A stretch of 64,000 nt of DNA from Vulgatibacter incomptus (GCF_001263175.1 NZ_CP012332.1:552001-616000); one strand, 5' to 3'; counted from the stretch's first letter, positions 9,060 through 17,917 are shown. The notes: a model not told the origin generated them from the letters alone. Made by a program: numbers and translations.

Positions 9060-10538
9060 ATGGCGCTCAAGCTCCAGCACGCGAAGTTGCCCGCAGGGAA
9101 GCTGCTCGTCGGCGGCCGGTTCGTCGACGGCCGCTCGGAGACGAAGGTCGAGGTGGTCTACCCGGGCACGGGCGAGCAGGTGGCGGCCTTCCAGGGCGCC
9201 TCGGCCGAGGACGTCGACGCCGCGGTGAAGATCGCCCGGCAGGCCCTGACCCAGGGCCCCTGGACGACGAAGATCGCGCCCGCGGAGCGCGCCCGGATCC
9301 TGTGGCGGCTCTCCGAGCTCATGCTCGAGCACGCCAACGAGCTCGCCGAGCTGGAGACCGTCGACACCGGAAAGCCCATCGGCGAGACCACCGGCATCGA
9401 GGTCCCGCTCTCCGCCGAGATCTTCCAGTACTTCGCGGGCTGGTGCACCAAGATCCACGGCGAGACCATCCCGTCGCGCCCGGGTCTGATGAACTTCACG
9501 CTGCGCGAGCCGGTTGGCGTCGTCGGCGTGATCACGCCCTGGAACTTCCCGCTCCTCATGTCCACGTGGAAGCTCGCCGCCGCCCTGGCGTGCGGCAACG
9601 TGGTGATCCACAAGCCGTCGGAGCTCACGCCGCTCACCGCCCTGCGCATGGCAGAGCTCGCCCTCGAGGCGGGGCTGCCGGAGGGCGTGCTCCAGGTGCT
9701 CCCCGGCACCGGCCCCGAGGCCGGCGAGGCCATGGTGAAGCACCCCGGGATCGACAAGATCTCCTTCACCGGCTCCACCGCCGTCGGCCAGCGGATCATG
9801 CGGGAGGGCGCCTCCACCATGAAGCGCCTGACGCTCGAGCTCGGCGGCAAGAACCCCAACGTCGTCTTCGCCGACGCCGACCTCGACGCCGCCGTGAAGG
9901 GCGCGGTGAACGCGATCTTCTACAACAAGGGCGAGGTCTGCTCGGCCGGCTCGCGGCTCCTGGTGGAGCGCAGCATCAAGGACGAGTTCGTCGAGAAGGT
10001 CGCCGCCAGGGCCGAGAGGCTCATGGCCTCCCAGGGCGATCCCCTGTCAACCAAGACCCGCCTCGGTCCGCAGGTCTCCCAGGCGCACATGGAGAAGATC
10101 CTCGGCTACATCGAGAAGGGCCAGGCCGAGGGCGCCCGCCTCGTCTTCGGCGGCGCGCGGAACACCGACGCCGGCAAGGGCTTCTTCGTGAAGCCCACGA
10201 TCTTCGACGGCGTCACCAGCGAGATGACCATCGCCCGCGAGGAGATCTTCGGGCCGGTCGTGGCGACGATGGCCTTCGACTCGGTCGAGGAGGCCGCCGC
10301 CATCGGCAACGCCAGTGACTACGGCCTCGCCGCCGGCGTCTGGACCCGCGACGTGAAGAAGGCCCTGCGCACCGCCAAGGCGCTCAAGGCCGGCACCGTC
10401 TGGGTGAACGCCTACAACCTCTTCGACGCCGCGATGCCCTTCGGCGGCTTCAAGTCCTCGGGCTTCGGCAGGGAGCTCGGCGCCCACGCGATCGAGAGCT
10501 ACACGGAGCTGAAGACGGTGTGGGTCGATCTCACCTGA
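9060..10538 (+). CDS. NAD(P)-dependent aldehyde dehydrogenase
   Basis: The 492-residue ALDH-superfamily enzyme oxidises an aldehyde to the acid. The general base Glu260 lies in L-E-L-G-G-K-N-P and the nucleophile Cys294 in G-E-V-C-S-A-G-S. The Rossmann motif F-T-G-S-T-A-V-G and the G-P-W-N-F-P-like segment (T-P-W-N-F-P) are present. Two ATGs lie six bases apart. I chose 9060 because GGAGG at 9049-9053 abuts the first ATG but is properly spaced from the second. The closest recognisable relatives by motif are betaine/phenylacetaldehyde-type ALDHs; the substrate is unproven. Ninety bases separate it from the thiolase and nine from the hydratase, consistent with an operon. Confidence 0.92.
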   Translation: MALKLQHAKLPAGKLLVGGRFVDGRSETKVEVVYPGTGEQVAAFQGASAEDVDAAVKIARQALTQGPWTTKIAPAERARILWRLSELMLEHANELAELETVDTGKPIGETTGIEVPLSAEIFQYFAGWCTKIHGETIPSRPGLMNFTLREPVGVVGVITPWNFPLLMSTWKLAAALACGNVVIHKPSELTPLTALRMAELALEAGLPEGVLQVLPGTGPEAGEAMVKHPGIDKISFTGSTAVGQRIMREGASTMKRLTLELGGKNPNVVFADADLDAAVKGAVNAIFYNKGEVCSAGSRLLVERSIKDEFVEKVAARAERLMASQGDPLSTKTRLGPQVSQAHMEKILGYIEKGQAEGARLVFGGARNTDAGKGFFVKPTIFDGVTSEMTIAREEIFGPVVATMAFDSVEEAAAIGNASDYGLAAGVWTRDVKKALRTAKALKAGTVWVNAYNLFDAAMPFGGFKSSGFGRELGAHAIESYTELKTVWVDLT

Positions 10539-10547
10539 GGTGATGCA

Positions 10548-11372
10548 ATGAGCAACCGCGACTGGACCCAGCCTTCCGAAGATGCCCTCGTCACCTACCG
10601 TGCCGAGGGCGGCGTCGCCGTGATCACGCTGCAGGATCCGCCGGCGAACGCGTACTCGTATGCGATGTTCCGCCAGCTCGACGACGCGATCCTCCGGGCG
10701 CGTTTCGACCCCGAGGTGCACGTCCTCGTGCTCACCGGGGCGGGCGAGAAGATGTTCTGCGCCGGCGCGAACATCGAGATGCTCAAGTCGGTCGATCCGT
10801 ATTTCAAATACAACTTCTGCCTCCACGCCAACGAGACGCTCAACCGCCTGGAGCAGACGTCCAAGCTCGTGATCGCGGCGCTCAACGGGCACTGCGTGGG
10901 CGGCGGCCTCGAGATCGCCATGGCGGCAGACCTGCGCATCGCCAAGGCCGGCGGCGGCAAGATCGGCCTGCCCGAGGTGGCGCTCGGCGTGCTCCCCGGC
11001 ACCGGCGGCACCCAGCGCCTCTCGCGGCTCGTGGGCAAGTCCAAGGCCATCGAGTGGATGATCGAGGGCCTCAGCTTCACCTTCGAGCAGGCCCGCGACG
11101 AGGGCCTGGTGAACAAGCTCATCGAGGCGACCGACGCCGCCTCCTTCCTTGCCGGTGTGATCGACTACGCCAGGCGCTTCGTTCCGCCGGCTCGCGCATC
11201 CAAGGCGGTGGGCGGCATCAAGCGCGCCGTCCAGTCCGGCCTGGAGATGAGCTTCGAGAGCGGCCTCGCCCTCGAGCGGGAGTTGCAGCAGCAGCTCTTC
11301 CAGAGCGAGGACGCCAAGGAGGGCTTCCAGGCCTTCCTGGAGAAGCGGCCGCCGGCGTTCCGCGGGCGGTAG
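10548..11372 (+). CDS. Enoyl-CoA hydratase/isomerase family protein
   Basis: The 274-residue crotonase-fold protein has the oxyanion-hole segments 'FCAGANIEML' and 'GHCVGGGLEIAMA', and the loop G-V-L-P-G-T-G-G-T-Q-R-L. It would hydrate trans-2-enoyl-CoA, or act as a related crotonase. GAGGTGATGCA before the ATG gives a near-perfect ribosome site. It lies nine bases after the aldehyde dehydrogenase stop, so the two are almost certainly co-transcribed. A second hydratase gene occurs at 20419, and the two differ enough to be different paralogues. Confidence 0.92.
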   Translation: MSNRDWTQPSEDALVTYRAEGGVAVITLQDPPANAYSYAMFRQLDDAILRARFDPEVHVLVLTGAGEKMFCAGANIEMLKSVDPYFKYNFCLHANETLNRLEQTSKLVIAALNGHCVGGGLEIAMAADLRIAKAGGGKIGLPEVALGVLPGTGGTQRLSRLVGKSKAIEWMIEGLSFTFEQARDEGLVNKLIEATDAASFLAGVIDYARRFVPPARASKAVGGIKRAVQSGLEMSFESGLALERELQQQLFQSEDAKEGFQAFLEKRPPAFRGR

Positions 11373-11408
11373 CGGGCACATCGCGCTCTACGAGAAACGA
11401 GGAGTCAC

Positions 11409-11903
11409 ATGGAGATCGTCGACCCGCCCAAGAGGGCCAGCGAGTCGGTCACGGAGATGACCGAGATCGTCCTTCCTTCGGACGGCAACGCCCTGGGTAC
11501 CGCCTTCGGCGGCAGGGTGATGCAGTGGATCGACGTGTGCGCGGCGATCTCCTCGATGCGCCACTGCCGCAAGGTCGTGGTCACCGCGTCGATGGACGAG
11601 CTCCACTTCCACGCGCCGATCAAGGTCGGCGAGGTGGCCCACCTGCGCAGCCGGGTGAACGCCGCGTTCCGGCATTCACTCGAAGTAGGCGTCGAGGTCT
11701 ACAGCGAGGAGCCCATCTCCGGCGAGAGGCGCCACACCTGCTCGGCGCTCCTCACCTTCACGGCCCTCGACGCGGATGGGAGACCCGCCACCGTTCCGCC
11801 GCTCCTCGCGGAGACCCAGGAGGACCGCGACGCGCAGAAGGCGGCCGCCGATCGCCGCGAGAAGCGCCTCGCGAACCGCAAGCGGACGGCGCCGCCGGCC
11901 TGA
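11409..11903 (+). CDS. Acyl-CoA thioesterase, hotdog fold
   Basis: The 164-residue product matches the YciA/BACH type of hotdog thioesterases. It has the conserved 'GTAFGGRVMQWID' helix start and 'ASMDELHFHAPIKVGEV', and would hydrolyse acyl-CoA to free acid and CoA. The last 35 residues are a charged tail rich in Arg, Lys and Ala. The gene ends the thiolase operon 36 bases after the hydratase, with AACGAGGAG upstream of its ATG. A hairpin at 11957 follows. Confidence 0.88.
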   Translation: MEIVDPPKRASESVTEMTEIVLPSDGNALGTAFGGRVMQWIDVCAAISSMRHCRKVVVTASMDELHFHAPIKVGEVAHLRSRVNAAFRHSLEVGVEVYSEEPISGERRHTCSALLTFTALDADGRPATVPPLLAETQEDRDAQKAAADRREKRLANRKRTAPPA

Positions 11904-11956
11904 GCGGCAGCTGCATCCACGCCGTCTTTTTCGGCGGTGATTCATGCTGGGCTCCC

Positions 11957-11980
11957 GGCGCCTCCGTCGCAGGAGGCGCC
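11957..11980. terminator. Hairpin between convergent thioesterase and osmC genes
   Basis: A perfect 9-bp stem (GGCGCCTCC / GGAGGCGCC) with a 6-base loop lies between the two convergent genes. It has no T-tract, so it is a plausible bidirectional terminator at moderate confidence. Confidence 0.55.
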
Positions 11981-11993
11981 GATCGCTCGCGAC

Positions 11994-12422
11994 CTAATCG
12001 AGAGCGGCGTCGAGCTCGAACTCCAGATTTCCCTTGAGGGCCTTCGAGACCGGGCAGCCGTCCTTCGTGGCGAGGGCAAGGCGCTTGAACAGGCCTTCGT
12101 CCACGCCGGGCACGTTTCCGCGGGTGACGAGCTTCATCTTCGTGATCTGGTAGCCGCCTCCCTTCTCCTCGATGGTGCAGGCCGCCTCGGTCCGGATGCG
12201 GGTGGGCGGCTTGCCTTCCTTCTCCAGGGCGAAGGCCAGGGCCATGCTGAAGCACGCCGCCTCTGCCGCCGCGAGGAGCTCCTCGGGGTTCGTGCCTGGA
12301 TCGCTCCCGAAGCGGGTCCCGTAGGAGTAGGGGGCGTCGATCGCGCCGCTGGCGCCTCGGAACGATCCCTCCCCTGCCTTCAGCCCGCCTTCCCAGGTCG
12401 CACTCGCCTTCCTCGTCGGCAT
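11994..12422 (-). CDS. osmC: OsmC-family peroxiredoxin
   Basis: The 142-residue product is the full OsmC length. It carries the redox pair Cys57 (A-A-C-F-S-M-A-L) and Cys123 (D-G-C-P-V-S-K-A-L), the residues that reduce organic hydroperoxides in this family. The N-terminal 'ATWEGGLKAGEGSF' is typical of OsmC rather than Ohr. GAGGAG lies seven bases before the ATG. It converges on the thioesterase gene and stands alone; no OhrR-type regulator is adjacent. Confidence 0.92.
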   Translation of the reverse strand: MPTRKASATWEGGLKAGEGSFRGASGAIDAPYSYGTRFGSDPGTNPEELLAAAEAACFSMALAFALEKEGKPPTRIRTEAACTIEEKGGGYQITKMKLVTRGNVPGVDEGLFKRLALATKDGCPVSKALKGNLEFELDAALD

Positions 12423-12771
12423 CTTCGTTCTCCTCGTGGGATGACCGCCCTCGACCGGACGAGCGGAGATCGACGTTCGCTGGAGAGGGACACCGCGGCA
12501 AGGGAACGTTTGGGGGCTCCTTGGCTATCGGGCGAGCTTCCGAACTTCGCTCGGTAGGGGGGCGCGCTTGCCGCACAAATTGAAAGTTGGATCCCCGCGG
12601 ACGCGAGAATTGCTGGCGCTTGCCCCTCTTGATCGGTCTTGCCGCTCGAAATCGGTCTTGGTGGCACTCAAGATCACGACGATCGCTGGCTCCCACATCG
12701 GAGCCAAGTGGACGATTGAGTCCAGTACTGAATAGATTTTGCCATTTTCTTGGCGGCTCTCCCTCCTTGGC
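12423..12771. other. Intergenic stretch without a supported gene
   Basis: Between osmC and the promoter at 12772 I see no coding frame with a ribosome site, no RNA gene and no repeat. Part of it should hold the osmC promoter, which I could not place. Confidence 0.5.
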
Positions 12772-12800
12772 TTGACGATGCGCTAACGCCCCATTACGGT
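12772..12800 (+). promoter_or_regulatory. Sigma-70-like promoter for the CXXCH lipoprotein
   Basis: TTGACG (12772-12777), a 17-base spacer and TACGGT (12795-12800) lie 36 bases before the ATG at 12837, which has an AGGAGGAGGG ribosome site. Confidence 0.5.
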
Positions 12801-12836
12801 CAGCGACGCAACTTCACACCTGCAGGAGGAGGGACC

Positions 12837-14390
12837 ATGCGAGCTACACTCTGTGGTTTGTTGGGATGTGGTTTGGTTGCAGTGGGGGCAGGGACGATGG
12901 TCGCGTGCGGGAGCGACTCGTCCACGGGAGATGAGCCGGTCGGGACGAGCACAAGTGGCCTGACGCTCGACAAACACAGGTCGTTGGCGGTTACCGACGA
13001 AGACATCGTGAAGCGGTTCGAGCTGAAGGATGTACTCCAGCAGATCATCTCGACCGCCGGGCCGCTCGCAACCCCCATCACGCCGAAAGACCTGTTCCAG
13101 CAGTGGTGGGACACGGCCAACCTGAAGCCGGGCCTGGGGAGGGGGCCGCATTGCGACGACAACGGTGCGCCCGTGGGCGGGAGCTCCAAGTTCAACAACT
13201 TCGACTACGAATGCCCGCGTGGAGAAGGAGGAGAAGCCAGAGTCGATCCGTTCAACGGGCCGCTCTACAAGGCCATCGGACTCTTCAATCGCTTCGATCT
13301 GGCTCCCGAGGACGGCTCGAACTGCGGTGAGTACCGGATCGTCTTCGCAAGGGATTCGGGCAGAAGGAACCTCCTGATTTTCGAGGCCGTGCTCCCCAAC
13401 CCGGACCGAAAGCGGGGTTTGGAGGGCTGCCGCCCCGTGGTCGAGTTCTGGGCCAAACTCAGTGACACTTCCCTCTCCAACGCAGAGAGGGGCGACATGC
13501 TGAAGAAGTTCTACTTCGACGGTCTCTCCGGTTTCGAGCCTGTCGTCCACGCCTCCCACTATGGGGCCCAGCTTTTCGCCAGCAACTACGGTTCCGCCGC
13601 CGGTGGGCAGATCCGGACCAATCAGTTCATGGAAGGAAACTGGAATCTCAGGGAGTTCCGGCTCTTGAAGGACTGCCGTTGCGACTCGTGCAACCTCGCG
13701 ATCGTGCCTGCCACCGACAAGACCAATCCGGAAGGGTTTCTCTTCAATAGCCAGTCGACCGACTGGAGGGTCCCGGGTTTCCAAAACAATCTCGTTGCTG
13801 ATCTGCCCTCGTTGTCGAACCCGAACATCAACGAGTTCGGATACGAGGTCAAAGATGTCCACAACAGCGGTCAGAGCGTCCCGCAGACCCGTCAGCACGA
13901 CTACAACTTCCATGCGGATACCGCGTTCCGAAACCGGATCGCCACCGCCGTTAGCGCGAGCGGCCTGACTGCCCAGCACATCATCAACCGTGCGCAGGCC
14001 TTGTCTTGCGCCGGATGCCACGAGCTCTCCAACGGGAAGGCGATCGATCGCGATCACACGTGGCCCAGATCCCTAGGGTTTACCCACATCGATGAGAACC
14101 TTCGCGGAGGGTCTCGCTATCCGCTCTCCGACGCCTTGGAGAACGTCTTCCTCCCATACCGTCTCGAGAAGATGGAAGAGTTCCTGAGCACCCTCCACGA
14201 GGCCCCCCGCGAGCTTCGTAACCTGGAGCCCCGCCGTCTTCCGGAGCGTCTCATTCCGTCCAACGAAGACTGCGCCATGACGATCAAGATCCGCGATTTC
14301 CTTCTGATCAGGAAGGTCTGGCCGTGGGAGGAGGTCGAGAAGCTCAAGATTGATCTGGGGCCTCGAATCAACATCCGTCCGACCCACTAG
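12837..14390 (+). CDS. Lipoprotein with one CXXCH haem-binding motif
   Basis: The 517-residue product has a signal peptide ending in M-V-A-C (Cys24), followed by a Ser/Thr/Gly linker, so it is an exported lipoprotein. A C-A-G-C-H motif (Cys391, Cys394, His395) could bind one c-type haem covalently. A Cys-rich segment, 'DCRCDSCNLAI', lies near residues 278-288. I chose the ATG at 12837 because the signal peptide starts there and AGGAGGAGGG precedes it. No other family is recognised; it resembles uncharacterised myxobacterial proteins with a single late haem motif. It precedes two other lipoprotein genes on the same strand, but a strong hairpin separates them. Confidence 0.85.
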   Translation: MRATLCGLLGCGLVAVGAGTMVACGSDSSTGDEPVGTSTSGLTLDKHRSLAVTDEDIVKRFELKDVLQQIISTAGPLATPITPKDLFQQWWDTANLKPGLGRGPHCDDNGAPVGGSSKFNNFDYECPRGEGGEARVDPFNGPLYKAIGLFNRFDLAPEDGSNCGEYRIVFARDSGRRNLLIFEAVLPNPDRKRGLEGCRPVVEFWAKLSDTSLSNAERGDMLKKFYFDGLSGFEPVVHASHYGAQLFASNYGSAAGGQIRTNQFMEGNWNLREFRLLKDCRCDSCNLAIVPATDKTNPEGFLFNSQSTDWRVPGFQNNLVADLPSLSNPNINEFGYEVKDVHNSGQSVPQTRQHDYNFHADTAFRNRIATAVSASGLTAQHIINRAQALSCAGCHELSNGKAIDRDHTWPRSLGFTHIDENLRGGSRYPLSDALENVFLPYRLEKMEEFLSTLHEAPRELRNLEPRRLPERLIPSNEDCAMTIKIRDFLLIRKVWPWEEVEKLKIDLGPRINIRPTH

Positions 14391-14397
14391 TTCTCAT

Positions 14398-14437
14398 TGG
14401 AGCGGGGTTGCGGCTTGACCGTCGCAGCCCTGCTCCA
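14398..14437 (+). terminator. Strong hairpin terminator after the CXXCH lipoprotein
   Basis: A 15-bp stem with two G.U pairs (14398-14412 with 14423-14437) and a 10-base loop begins eight bases after the stop codon. No T-tract follows. Confidence 0.65.
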
Positions 14438-14484
14438 TGAGGAGCCAAGCCGGGTCGCCAGAGCAATCACCCAGGAGTTTCGAA

Positions 14485-15719
14485 ATGAGTGGATGGATGG
14501 CTAGACTTTGCGCCGTTGTCTTCACCATTGCTGCCGCTGGCGCGTGCGGCGGCGCAAAGACTCCCGATGGCCAGAGTGGCTCAGGCGGACACGCTGGAGC
14601 GGACAATGGCGGTGGTGGCTCCGCAGGCTCGTCGGGCTCTGGCGGAACTGGGGGAACGGCAGGCCAGGGGGCTCAGGGGGGACCGGAGGAAGCAGCGGAA
14701 CTGGAGGTACCGGAGGAACCGCAGGCTCGGGAGGCTCCGGCACAGGCGGAAGTGGCGGGGAGCACGGCTCCGGGACCTGCGACGATCCGTTCGACTTCAA
14801 CCTCCTCGCCGGTTCAGGAGAAAGGACCTCGGTCAGCTTGGAGGGAGATTATCCAGGGGGAACCGGAAGCCTGTCGGGAACCTGCGGAGGATCCGGACGA
14901 GCCGTCGTCTATCGGTATCTGCCCCCCGATGCGGGGACACTGAAGACTGCCCTCATGTCGGTCTCCAGTCACCTCGTTCTCTTCACGCGAGCGACGTGTG
15001 ACGATCCTTCGACCGAGCTGTCGTGCACCGAGCCGTCCAATACCGGGAGTACCCTGAGGGATGTCCAGCCGAATGTCCCAATTTACTTGATTGTCGGTGG
15101 ACCAGAGTCCGTCAGCAACGGTTGGTTCCAGCTCTTCGTGTCGTTCGACCCCTATCAGAAGGTGGGAGAGAACTGTACGTTCACCGGCAATAAATGTGCA
15201 CCGGGACTTTGGTGCGATCGCGATAATACCAGGACCTGCGTCGTCAATGTGCCGCCGGTTCTCGAGAGGGCGACCGTCCTTCGCGGAGGTACAAGCGAAA
15301 CCGACTTGATCGTTGGAGTCAACGCTACCGACGAGTACCAGCACATCAGTGCGGTCGAGCTTCAGGCTCGTGATAGCGACGGTGAGGCTGTCGTCGCATT
15401 TGGTTTTGAAGATGAGCCGGAGATTTTGAGGTTCGATACCTGGGGATTCGGGTTCGATGAAAAGAGGCTCTCTGAGAACAGATTCAGCGGTCTCGTCCAC
15501 ATCCCTGATTTCTTTGCCCGCACGCCAAGCGTGAGCGAGCTTCGCGTGACCATGCTCGACCATGCAAAGGGCCGTTCCAATTCCTTGACGATCGGCATTG
15601 AAACTCAGCCGGTGATGCTCGAGAACGAAGAGTGTGACCCGGATTGGCATTCCAATCGCTGCGCGGGCAATCTCGTCTGTGTTCGAAGCGGTAATACGGG
15701 CCGGTGTTCTCAGCCCTGA
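14485..15719 (+). CDS. Gly-rich lipoprotein with an apparent -1 frame break
   Basis: An ATG at 14485 with AGGAG upstream opens a signal peptide with the lipobox A-G-A-C, followed by a Gly/Ser/Thr linker. In that frame the linker degenerates after about 66 codons. The same kind of linker and a 345-residue Cys-containing body continue in the -1 frame from 14682 to 15719. Joined, the product would be 411 residues. The body has a Cys-rich patch ('CTFTGNKCAPGLWC') and beta-rich segments resembling pre-peptidase-type domains; the function is unknown. The join falls on G_GGG_GGA (14676-14682). This could be programmed frameshifting, a slipped-strand switch, or a missing G in the sequence. I count it as one gene. 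Confidence 0.7.
14676..14682 (+). other. In-phase G_GGG_GGA heptamer at the frame junction
   Basis: In the signal-peptide frame the codons are CAG-GGG-GGA, so the heptamer has the canonical X_XXY_YYZ phase of -1 ribosomal slippage. A one-base backward slip gives ACC-GGA-GGA next, the frame used by the rest of the gene. The same heptamer in the same phase occurs at 45700-45706. Confidence 0.55.
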
Positions 15720-15774
15720 TTGCCTTCTCGTGCAGTTGGCGGGCGGAGGTTGGGTAGAGGAACCTCTGTCTTTG

Positions 15775-15799
15775 GCCTTCCGACCGACTGGCGGAAGGC
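15775..15799 (+). terminator. Hairpin after the Gly-rich lipoprotein
   Basis: A perfect 8-bp stem, GCCTTCCG / CGGAAGGC, with a 9-base loop lies between two same-strand lipoprotein genes. It is followed by TATTG but no true T-tract. Confidence 0.5.
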
Positions 15800-15866
15800 T
15801 ATTGTCGGATCTCGACGCCTTGGGTTACCGTAGCCGATCCTCTCGATTCTTGTACCGGAGCTCCAG

Positions 15867-16736
15867 ATGCGTTTCTCGGTTCGAGTCGTCCTTGTGCAAT
15901 TCGTCTTCGTTGTCGCGCTGGGATGCGGAGGCTCCGGGGGAGGCGGTTCCGGGGGCGAGGGCGGCACTGTAGGCACAGGTGGTACGGGTGGTGGGAGCGG
16001 GGCCGATGGCGGAGGGCCCGGTACCGGCGGTTCCGCTGGTACGGGTGAACCGGGTCCCGAATACGTCGAACCGAAGAGCGAGCTCGCATTCGTCCGGATC
16101 CCCGGCGGGACGTTTATGCAGGGGTGCGCGACGGGAGACGCGGATTGTTTCGACTATGAGAAGCCGCCCCAGTTGATGGAGGTAGGGGCCTTCTCGATGG
16201 GCAAGACGCAGGTCACGGTCGTGGCATTCTCGAGATGTGTCGAGTCCGGCGTTTGCAAGGGGCAGGACGTCGGTACCTCTCCAATGTGCAATTGGAAGGC
16301 GTCAGGTTCCACTGGTAGAGAGAAGCATCCAGTGAATTGCGTCGATTTCAACACTGCCACGGCCTTCTGCGGGTGGATCGGCGGGAGGCTCCCTACTGCG
16401 ACCGAGTGGGAGTATGCCGCCAAGAGCGGGGAGGATGTGATCTACCCCTGGGGTAACGAGCAACCCAGCTCTTCCCTCGCGAACTATGCCGGTGGGGGAA
16501 CGACCCCTGTGGACCGTTTTCCTGCCGGCGCTACGAAGTGGGGCCTTTTCGACATGGCTGGAAATGTCGCGGAGTGGACGTCGAGTGACTTCCGCCCTTC
16601 GGAATTCGTACCCTGGGCGAAGGAGATGCGGGGAGGAAGTTGGAGCGCCACTCCAAGCGGCTTGCGGGCGTCAGGTCGCGGAACGGGCGATCCGCAGGAT
16701 CGGCAAACCGTCTCCGGGTTTCGTTGCGTCCGGTAG
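15867..16736 (+). CDS. FGE-sulfatase (SUMF1/EgtB-like) domain lipoprotein
   Basis: The 289-residue product has a signal peptide with lipobox A-L-G-C (Cys20) and a Gly-rich linker of about 50 residues. An FGE-sulfatase domain fills the rest, with 'FVRIPGGTFMQG', 'GGRLPTATEWEYAA', 'YPWGNE', 'DMAGNVAEW' and 'RGGSW'. The family includes formylglycine-generating enzymes and many non-catalytic or carbohydrate-binding relatives. The active-site cysteines of true FGE are not clearly placed, so catalysis should not be assumed. Here it is outside the cytoplasm. GGAG lies upstream of the ATG. Confidence 0.9.
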   Translation: MRFSVRVVLVQFVFVVALGCGGSGGGGSGGEGGTVGTGGTGGGSGADGGGPGTGGSAGTGEPGPEYVEPKSELAFVRIPGGTFMQGCATGDADCFDYEKPPQLMEVGAFSMGKTQVTVVAFSRCVESGVCKGQDVGTSPMCNWKASGSTGREKHPVNCVDFNTATAFCGWIGGRLPTATEWEYAAKSGEDVIYPWGNEQPSSSLANYAGGGTTPVDRFPAGATKWGLFDMAGNVAEWTSSDFRPSEFVPWAKEMRGGSWSATPSGLRASGRGTGDPQDRQTVSGFRCVR

Positions 16737-16879
16737 TCCTGGGAGGGCCGCGATCGGCTGCCGAGCATTTAACGAGCACCGACCATTTGGCGGACATTTG
16801 ACTGTTGGCCGCCTCCCCGGAGATCATCACGCTGAAGGGTGCCGCACCGGAGGGCTGCGAGCCTCCCAACGCGAGAGCC

Positions 16880-17917
16880 ATGCCGGAAGCACATCAGATC
16901 CAGGGTCGTCAGGACGGCGCCGCCGACCGGTGGATCGGGCGCGTCGTCGCCGACCGCTACCACGTCGCCGCCAAGCTCGGGAGCGGCGGATTTGGTCGGG
17001 TCTATCGGGCCATCGACCTCCGGGGCGACGTCTCCGTGGCGCTCAAGCTCATCGCGGCGCCCTTCTCCGACGCGGAGGAGGCGGCGTTTGCGGCTCGATT
17101 CGCCCAGGAACACGCGGCGATCGCCGGGCTCGATCATCCCCACGTCGTACGCCTGCTGGATCACGGCAGGGCGGAGCCGGGCACCTTCTTCGTCGCGATG
17201 GAGCACCTGGAGGGCCCGACGCTGGATGAGGTGATCCGCGCGGGCGGGGCGATGGAGGCCGAGAGGGTCGTCCGGATCTCGATTCAGCTCGCGAAGGCGA
17301 TCGGCGCTGCCCATGACCACGGCCTGGTCCACCGCGACCTCAAGCCGGCGAACGTGGTGCTCGTGCAGAGGCCCGGCGAGCCGGATTTCGTGAAGCTCCT
17401 CGACTTCGGTCTCGCGGGGCGGTCCGACATCGGCTCGTCAGGAGGAGACGGTACCTTCGGTGGCTCGCCGACCTACGTGGCGCCCGGCCAGGCCCGGGGC
17501 GAAGGGCCGGATCCGCGCGACGACGTCTACAGCCTGGGCGTGATCGTCTACGAGCTCACCTGCGGCAGGCCTCCCTTCTCCGGAGACTCGCCGATCTCGG
17601 TGGTCCTCCGGCACCTCGATGAGGCGCCGAAGCGGCCGCGGATGATCGACCGGGAGATCCCGGCGCCTCTCGAGGCGGCGATCCTCCGGGCCCTCGCGAA
17701 GGAGCGCGAAGAGCGCTTCCAGACGATGCGCGAGTGGATCGAGGCCCTCGACGACATCCGCGAGCGGACGACCCAGGTTCCAATCGCTCCGCGTCGGAGC
17801 AAGGTGCGCTGGCGAGGCCGAGCGTCGGCCCGCCTCGCGCGGACGCTGCTGATGCTCGTGTCCGTGGTGCTGACGGGACTTGCGGCCGCGAGAGCGTGCA
17901 CGCCTCTCGAGCCCTGA
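16880..17917 (+). CDS. Membrane-anchored Ser/Thr protein kinase with altered APE motif
   Basis: The 345-residue PknB-type kinase has an ATP loop L-G-S-G-G-F-G (residues 33-39), the VALK lysine, H-R-D-L-K-P-A-N (His151-Asp153) and D-F-G. A C-terminal membrane helix (L-M-L-V-S-V-V-L-T-G-L) makes it a cytoplasmic kinase tied to the membrane by its tail. The normally invariant A-P-E motif reads A-P-G (201-203), which removes the Glu that stabilises the activation segment. The frame is open upstream from a TTG at 16805; the ATG at 16880 fits the usual start, but its ribosome site is weak. No sensory domain is attached. It is convergent with the propeller gene. Confidence 0.88.
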   Translation: MPEAHQIQGRQDGAADRWIGRVVADRYHVAAKLGSGGFGRVYRAIDLRGDVSVALKLIAAPFSDAEEAAFAARFAQEHAAIAGLDHPHVVRLLDHGRAEPGTFFVAMEHLEGPTLDEVIRAGGAMEAERVVRISIQLAKAIGAAHDHGLVHRDLKPANVVLVQRPGEPDFVKLLDFGLAGRSDIGSSGGDGTFGGSPTYVAPGQARGEGPDPRDDVYSLGVIVYELTCGRPPFSGDSPISVVLRHLDEAPKRPRMIDREIPAPLEAAILRALAKEREERFQTMREWIEALDDIRERTTQVPIAPRRSKVRWRGRASARLARTLLMLVSVVLTGLAAARACTPLEP

